Part shown: positions 59,425 to 64,000 of the stretch, piece after piece
Layout: each line of letters begins with the position of its first letter
How positions within the stretch are numbered: position 1 is the first letter of the stretch
NCBI GenBank assembly: GCA_022843745.1
Contig: JALHNB010000004.1
Coordinates: 62,001 to 126,000 of the forward strand
Direction: 5' to 3'
DNA length: 64,000 nt
Origin: Anaerolineae bacterium
Lineage (GTDB): Bacteria > Chloroflexota > Anaerolineae > Aggregatilineales > Phototrophicaceae
Program-made: the position numbers and the translations under genes
Notes under the pieces: generated by a model
What the model saw: only the letters and a program-made list of their open reading frames with translations
Databases searched by the model: none
What the model was told of the DNA's origin: nothing

Positions 59425-62400
59425 TTGAGAAAAGCGCTGCTCGCAATCATTTTTGCTCTAATTTTGCTGCCAGTGGCAATCGCAGCCATGCAGGATTCTC
59501 CTGCGCCCACCATCGAAATCACTGGCGTAAATCCAACCGAACTACCCGTTATCACCGTTACAACGACGGTTCTCGACAGCCTGGGGCAGCCTGTGGATGG
59601 TTTAACCACAGCCAGCTTTCAGGTCGTGGGCGAGTTAGCCGATCAAGCACAGATCGTCAGTGTGCGCCGCATCGAGGATGAAGATCTTCCGGTGGCTGTC
59701 GTGCTGGTGATTGACATCAGCAGCAGCATGGCGGGTCGGCCTTTTGCCGATGCCCAGGAATCGGCTAAAATCTTTGTGAATGCGATGGATGACAATACCT
59801 CAATTGCGATTGTCACCTTTGGAAATAATGTACAGGTTATCCAGGATTACACGACTGATAAATCGGTGCTGCTGAATGCAATCGACAATTTGGGTTATGG
59901 CGGTCAGACGGCGCTCTATGAAGGCGCTTTGGCTGGTGTACAAAAAGCAGCCCAGGCACCCAGCCCACGCCGCTTCATGATTTTATTGAGCGATGGCGCA
60001 CAGTACGAAACCGGTAAACTGCCCTCCGCTTCTCGTGAAGCTGCCGCTACCGAAGCACTCGCTCAAGGTGTGCCTGTCTATACCATTGGTTTAGGCTTTG
60101 GCGCAGATCGCAGCTACTTAGATCAAATCGCTTCGCTGACCAACGCGCGTTTTTATGAATCGCCTGCTTCCAATCAACTCCAACAAATTTATACCAATCT
60201 CGCGCAGCTTCTCCGCAGCCAATATGAAGTCGTTTTGAATATTGACCTCCCGGCGGACGGCACATTTTATGATCTTGGGTTACAGGTTACGACGCAGCAA
60301 GGCACAGTGAGTGCCTCGTCGTCGCTGCGCACACCGATCCCAGTGCCGATTGTCCAGGCACCGATTCTTGATGGCCCGGTCAGTGAGCTTACCGAAGCCC
60401 GCGCTGCCGTGCTGACCGATGACGGCGTGGCATCTGTCGAAATCAGGCTCGATGGAATCAGCCAATCGACGCTGACGGAAGAACCCTACAGCTTCATGAT
60501 CGACCCGCTGGCGATTACCCCCGGCGCACATACCCTGGAATATATCGCCACCGATACCAACGGCGATTCTGGATCGGCGACGCTGGAATTTGAAGTCGTT
60601 TCGCTCGAATCGACCATCACATTGTTGCCGGAACTCCCAACGGAAGAAATTACGCAAGCCGTGAATTTCGGGCTGCAAATTACCGGACAGACCTTGCCCG
60701 AAACGGTTTCGTATACCCTTGACGGCGGTGAAGCGATGACGCTCGCTCCGCCCGTTTATGGTTTCACCATTGACCCGCTGGCACTGACTCCTGGTGAACA
60801 TACCTATGCTTTCACAGTCGTAAATCAAGCGGGTATAACCACGACAGTTGAACGCACGGTCACGATTGCCGATCTGCCGCCGCGCTTCGTCGTGACTGGC
60901 CTGCAAGAGGGTGATGTATTAACCGAATCGACGGAAGTTTTAGTTGATATTCTCACCAGTCAGGCTGAAGTCACGAGCCTGGAATTTGCATTAAATGGTG
61001 AAGTCATCAGTACCGGAGATCGTGCGCCCAACTCGCTCATCCTGGAAGCAGTGAATTTGCCGCCAGGGTCATCAACGCTATCCGTTACGGTCAACAATGC
61101 GGCTGGACAATCTGCTTCAACGGACATTAATTTCCAGGTCGCAGCCTTGCCGCCAGAAATCAGCATCAGCAGCATTGAATTAGGCGAGACACTGGAAGAA
61201 AATCGCGAAATTGAAGTGTCTGCTGTCAGCCAAACACCCATCAACAGCGTCGTTTTCCTGCTGGATAATGTCGAAGTTTCCAGCGCGGATGTTGCTCCGG
61301 CGACCTTTACGCTGGATGTATCGGCAATTGAGCCGGGGCCGCATATCCTGTCGGTGACAGCCAGTAATGAAGGTGGCGAAAGCACGACGAGCGATATTGC
61401 GTTTGTGGTTGGCGAAGGGCCATCGCTGACGCTGACAGCGCTGGTCACGCCGACGGATACGCCCACACTTACGCCCACTGTCACCTTAACGCCGACACTG
61501 ACCTTCACGCCCGCGCCAACGTTGACGATTGACCGAACAGCGACAGTCGTGGCAGAAAATGCCGCTTTACTCATTACTGCCGATGCGCAAGCCACTGCGG
61601 ATGCAGTCATCGCGTTCGCAACCAGCACGGTTGAGGCGGAAATTGCGGCAACTGGGACTGCCGATACCGAAAATCTCGCGACAACACAGGCTCAGGGGAC
61701 AATCGACGCGCAGGCAACCATAGATGCCCAGGCGACCCTGAGCAGTGATGAACAGGCCACAGTCGATGCACAGGCTACGATTGACGCGCAAGCTGCCCAG
61801 GCGACAGCCGATGCAGAAGAAACCGAAGAGGCGATTGCCCGCGCGACAGCCAATGTCGAAGCAACTACCGTTGTTGAAACCGTTCAATCTGTTCTGACTG
61901 CGACCCAAATCATAGCCGATCAGCAGGCAACGCTCGATACTCAAGCGACATCTGATGCCCAGGCCACAGCCGATTCTCAAGCAACAGTGGATGCCGAAGC
62001 GATGGCGGCGATGGTAGCGACTGCCAACGCGCCGCTGACGGCAACGGCTGAGGCACAGGAAATCGCAAACGCGCAGGCGACAGCCGATGCCGAAGCCAGC
62101 GCGACGGCGGCACAAGCTGCGTTGGACGCGCAAAGCACACTCGATGCACAAGCAACACTGGATACACAAGGTACTGCGACACAATCCGCTGCGGACGTGG
62201 CAGCCACCAGCAGCGCTCAGGAGGCATCGGATGCGGATGCAACTGCATCTGCTGAAGCTCAAGAGGCAGCAGATGCGCAAGCGACCCTTGATGCGCAAAG
62301 CACGCTCGATGCACAAGCGACACTTGACGCGCAAAGCACACTTGATGCTCAGGCAACGCTCGATGCCGAGGATGCCGAGGCAACAGCGGACGCACAAGCA

Positions 62401-62718
62401 ACAATTGATGCTCAAGCCGTGATTGCTGCTGAAACCGAAGTTGTGACGGAAGAAGCGACTCAGGTCGAGCCAACGGAAGCCGGAACACCGATTGCCCAGG
62501 CATCTACTGAAATCAGCCCGACAGCAACGATTGATGAAATTGATCGCACACCCGTGTCCACCGTGACACCCATCGGCACACTCATCCCGCAGCAGGCCGA
62601 GACAGCGCCCGCAAGCAACAATGCGCTGCCGATTCTCGTAATCATAGTCATCGGCATTGTCATCCTGCTGATCGTTTTCCTGGTTCTTAACCGGGCGCGG
62701 CGGCGGGATCGTAGATAA
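59425..62718 (+). CDS. VWA surface protein with LDAQAT repeat stalk
   Basis: 1097 residues from a TTG preceded by AGGAGGGGG. Signal peptide (1-21); VWA domain (about 88-265) with a complete MIDAS (D97, S99, S101 in VIDISSSM, GGQTALYEGA, LLSDGAQ); several Ig-like beta domains (about 300-665; PVYGFTIDPLALTPGEHTYAF repeats); a Thr/Pro segment (TPTDTPTLTPTVTLTPT); an Ala/Thr/Gln/Asp repeat region (about 715-1030) of hexapeptides such as LDAQAT, LDAQST, IDAQAT; a C-terminal transmembrane helix (about 1066-1087) and Arg-rich tail. A membrane-anchored adhesion or metal-dependent binding protein held out on a stalk is likely. A holin-like membrane protein gene follows. Confidence 0.88.
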   Translation: MRKALLAIIFALILLPVAIAAMQDSPAPTIEITGVNPTELPVITVTTTVLDSLGQPVDGLTTASFQVVGELADQAQIVSVRRIEDEDLPVAVVLVIDISSSMAGRPFADAQESAKIFVNAMDDNTSIAIVTFGNNVQVIQDYTTDKSVLLNAIDNLGYGGQTALYEGALAGVQKAAQAPSPRRFMILLSDGAQYETGKLPSASREAAATEALAQGVPVYTIGLGFGADRSYLDQIASLTNARFYESPASNQLQQIYTNLAQLLRSQYEVVLNIDLPADGTFYDLGLQVTTQQGTVSASSSLRTPIPVPIVQAPILDGPVSELTEARAAVLTDDGVASVEIRLDGISQSTLTEEPYSFMIDPLAITPGAHTLEYIATDTNGDSGSATLEFEVVSLESTITLLPELPTEEITQAVNFGLQITGQTLPETVSYTLDGGEAMTLAPPVYGFTIDPLALTPGEHTYAFTVVNQAGITTTVERTVTIADLPPRFVVTGLQEGDVLTESTEVLVDILTSQAEVTSLEFALNGEVISTGDRAPNSLILEAVNLPPGSSTLSVTVNNAAGQSASTDINFQVAALPPEISISSIELGETLEENREIEVSAVSQTPINSVVFLLDNVEVSSADVAPATFTLDVSAIEPGPHILSVTASNEGGESTTSDIAFVVGEGPSLTLTALVTPTDTPTLTPTVTLTPTLTFTPAPTLTIDRTATVVAENAALLITADAQATADAVIAFATSTVEAEIAATGTADTENLATTQAQGTIDAQATIDAQATLSSDEQATVDAQATIDAQAAQATADAEETEEAIARATANVEATTVVETVQSVLTATQIIADQQATLDTQATSDAQATADSQATVDAEAMAAMVATANAPLTATAEAQEIANAQATADAEASATAAQAALDAQSTLDAQATLDTQGTATQSAADVAATSSAQEASDADATASAEAQEAADAQATLDAQSTLDAQATLDAQSTLDAQATLDAEDAEATADAQATIDAQAVIAAETEVVTEEATQVEPTEAGTPIAQASTEISPTATIDEIDRTPVSTVTPIGTLIPQQAETAPASNNALPILVIIVIGIVILLIVFLVLNRARRRDRR
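61573..62430 (+). repeat. Coding region for LDAQAT hexapeptide repeats
   Basis: 18-base units coding (L/I/V)-D-A-Q-(A/S)-T recur, most regular around 62101-62400. The encoded run fits the left-handed beta-helix consensus [LIV]-[GAED]-x-x-[STAV]-x, but its high Ala content also suits a long helix. Confidence 0.75.
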
Positions 62719-62731
62719 AAGGGGTGTGAAT

Positions 62732-63094
62732 ATGGGAAGTATTATTCTGCGGATTATCGTCAACGCGATTGCGATTGCCATCACAGCGGCGATCCTGCCA
62801 GGCATTCATGTTACCAACAATGATGTTGGCACGTATCTCATCATCGGTATCGTTTTTGGCCTGGTTAACGCTGTCGTCAAACCGATTGTAACCTTGCTGA
62901 CCTGCCCATTGGTCATTGTATCGCTGGGGCTGTTTATCCTGGTCATTAACGGCTTGATGCTCATGCTCACCGCCGCGCTGATCCCGGAACGCCTGACCAT
63001 TGACGGCTTCGGCTGGGCGATCATCGGCGGCATTATCATGGGCGTTGTCGGTATGGTCATGGAAAGTGCGCTCGGCCTGAATAAGGATGAATAA
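62732..63094 (+). CDS. Small membrane protein, PF04020/YvlD-like
   Basis: 120 residues, four transmembrane helices: LRIIVNAIAIAITAAILPGIHV, LIIGIVFGLVNAVVKPIVTLLTCPLVIVSLGLFILVINGLMLML, then a further pair. The GLVNAVVKPI...CPL...GLFxLVINxLMLxL pattern is the 'phage holin family' PF04020 signature; despite the name these are chromosomal, often in envelope-stress loci. ATG at 62732 with AAGGGG 7 bases before; the upstream GTG is too close to that site. Follows the VWA protein gene by 13 bases. Confidence 0.85.
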   Translation: MGSIILRIIVNAIAIAITAAILPGIHVTNNDVGTYLIIGIVFGLVNAVVKPIVTLLTCPLVIVSLGLFILVINGLMLMLTAALIPERLTIDGFGWAIIGGIIMGVVGMVMESALGLNKDE

Positions 63095-63099
63095 GCAGA

Positions 63100-63349
63100 T
63101 TAGCGTTTCAGCTTGTCAGCAGTTCAGCAATTCAGCTTTTTTAGGATAAATAATAAGTAGTGCCGATTAGAAAGTGCTGAGTGCTAAGTCATTTAGGATT
63201 GAGAACAGTGATGAGGTAAAAATGATGAGTGTTGAGCTTTAAAACCTGTCTTTTACTCAGCACTCGGTACTCAGCACTTTCTACTGTCAACTCAGTTCTT
63301 TGCATTTTGGCTGACAAGCTGACTGGCTGACTGGCTGACTGGCTGAAGT
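63100..63349. repeat. Nested inverted GCTGA-core arrays
   Basis: An outer pair of 8-base arrays: TCAGC sense at 63100-63139 (five units) and GCTGA sense at 63310-63349 (five units, three being exactly GCTGACTG). Inside, an inverted 7-base pair: GCTGAGT, GCTAAGT (63176-63189) and ACTCAGC, ACTCGGT, ACTCAGC (63255-63275), with the flanking TAGAAAGTGCTGAGT/ACTCAGCACTTTCTA complementary at 15 of 16 positions (63168-63183, 63268-63283). Confidence 0.75.
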
Positions 63350-63390
63350 GCTATAATACAAGTCCCGTTAGTGAGCAAAGGTTTATTGGT

Positions 63391-64000
63391 ATGGATAAAC
63401 GGATGGTGGATTTTATACGGGCTTTACGGGCAGCGGGGGTACGCATTTCGCTGGCCGAAACTCAGGATGCCATGTACGGCGTGGAAAACGTCGGCGTGGG
63501 AGATCGCAAATTTTTCAGTTCCACTTTGAAGGCCACGCTGGTCAAGGAAATGCGCGACCAGCAAACTTTTGAGTATTTTTTCCCGCTGTTCTTTGGCTCA
63601 GGACAGCCTCCGATGCAGGACATCCCCGGCAATCTCTCGTCTGAGGATCAAAAGACGTTACGCGAAGCACTGCAATCGCTCATGGGCAATATGCAAGCCC
63701 TGCGCGATCTGCTCAATCAACTCATGCAGGGACAGCGTTTCAGTCAGGATCAGCTTGACCAGATGGGGCAGCAGTCCGGTGTCCCCCAGGCAGGCGATAT
63801 GAGCCAGCGCCAGTGGTTCGAACGGCGTATGAACCGGCAGGCGGGTATGCAGCAGTTGCAGGAAATGATCGAGCAGTTGATGCAGCAGTTGGAAGAAATG
63901 GGCATGAGTGCCGAAGCGCGACAGGAAATTCGCGAGATGATGGAGCAGAACGCCGAAGGCCTGTCCGAGCAGATTTCGCAGTATGTGGGCGCGTCACTGG
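63391..64000 (+). CDS. VWA-containing CoxE-like protein, N-terminal part
   Basis: Open reading frame from ATG 63391 to the window edge (203 codons, no stop). MVDFIRALRAAGVRISLAETQDAMYGVENVG is the conserved start of the CoxE-like / YehP-type VWA family that works with MoxR ATPases; FFSSTLKATLVKEMRDQQTFEYFFPLFFG continues it. A Met/Gln-rich charged helix region follows (QQLQEMIEQLMQQLEEMGMSAEARQEI). The VWA domain itself should lie beyond the window. TATAAT (63352-63357) directly after the octamer array is a candidate -10 box. Confidence 0.72.
   Translation, partial: MDKRMVDFIRALRAAGVRISLAETQDAMYGVENVGVGDRKFFSSTLKATLVKEMRDQQTFEYFFPLFFGSGQPPMQDIPGNLSSEDQKTLREALQSLMGNMQALRDLLNQLMQGQRFSQDQLDQMGQQSGVPQAGDMSQRQWFERRMNRQAGMQQLQEMIEQLMQQLEEMGMSAEARQEIREMMEQNAEGLSEQISQYVGASL

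Noticed and set aside
61567-62805. Long minus-strand frame with Arg/Cys/Leu repeats opposite the VWA gene
   Set aside because: It is the antisense shadow of the periodic LDAQAT coding repeat; composition is not protein-like.
62732-63094. Prophage or lysis cassette suggested by the 'phage holin family' signature
   Set aside because: PF04020-type proteins are usual chromosomal membrane proteins; no endolysin, capsid or integrase is nearby.
63100-63349. CRISPR array
   Set aside because: Repeat units are only 7 or 8 bases without unique 30-base spacers, and no cas gene is present.

Overview
The window looks like a chromosome segment of an uncultured or lightly studied member of Chloroflexota, probably Anaerolineae-like. 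The evidence is indirect: surface proteins with Pro/Thr 'TPTPVPTTP'-type linkers, cohesin and dockerin modules outside any cellulosome locus, many single-copy membrane glycosyltransferases of the ArnT/PMT type, a serine hydroxymethyltransferase fused to an aminomethyltransferase, FHA/receiver and kinase/roadblock signalling proteins, and dispersed short palindromes. No rRNA, tRNA, CRISPR array, prophage or complete insertion sequence was seen. Coding density is high and both strands are used in short operons.

Layout. 1-8.5 kb: an SH3-domain surface protein, a DUF255 thioredoxin-like protein coupled to a small S24-like peptidase, xylulokinase and FtsH. 8.5-15.2 kb (minus strand): an EF-G-like GTPase, then a three-gene cohesin/dockerin operon (large protein with both modules, membrane-anchored cohesin protein, secreted dockerin protein). 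15.5-18.7 kb: the giant GlyA-GcvT fusion. 18.8-31.4 kb: a beta-helix surface protein, membrane glycosyltransferases, two N-acetylglutamate-synthase-like GNAT paralogues and two Tat-exported ferritin-like paralogues. 31.4-33.7 kb: metallophosphoesterase, Nudix hydrolase and APH(3')-like kinase overlapping by ATGA. 33.7-39 kb (minus): FAD oxidoreductase, Ser/Thr kinase, pseudo-receiver/roadblock protein, ECF sigma factor. 39-47.7 kb: small metabolic genes, a secreted ADP-ribosylglycohydrolase-like protein, divergent PFK and LacD-type aldolase, and an ArsR-type regulator with SRPBCC protein. 47.7-59.2 kb: glycosyltransferases, SH3/PD40 protein, response regulator, M23 peptidase, lipoprotein, FHA-receiver-FHA protein, and a dimethylformamidase-like protein. 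59.4-64 kb: a VWA protein with a striking LDAQAT repeat stalk, a holin-like (PF04020-type) membrane protein, and the start of a VWA/CoxE-type gene that runs off the end.

Themes. Three kinds of structure cut across the gene list. First, arrays built on a GCTGA/TCAGC core with strict 7- or 8-nucleotide periodicity sit between genes and once inside a gene. Second, palindromes of the type GTAGGGGCGCA...TGCGCCCCTAC, and C/G-rich palindromes, occur in intergenic DNA and have been accommodated in frame in membrane glycosyltransferase genes. Third, several short diverged tandem duplications (20-39 bp period) straddle start or stop codons. The most unusual proteins are the SHMT / degenerate GcvT / GcvT fusion, the FHA-receiver-FHA protein, the pseudo-receiver-roadblock protein beside a kinase, and the cohesin/dockerin operon.

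All calls come from reading motifs and context; no database search was run, so family names are recognition-based.
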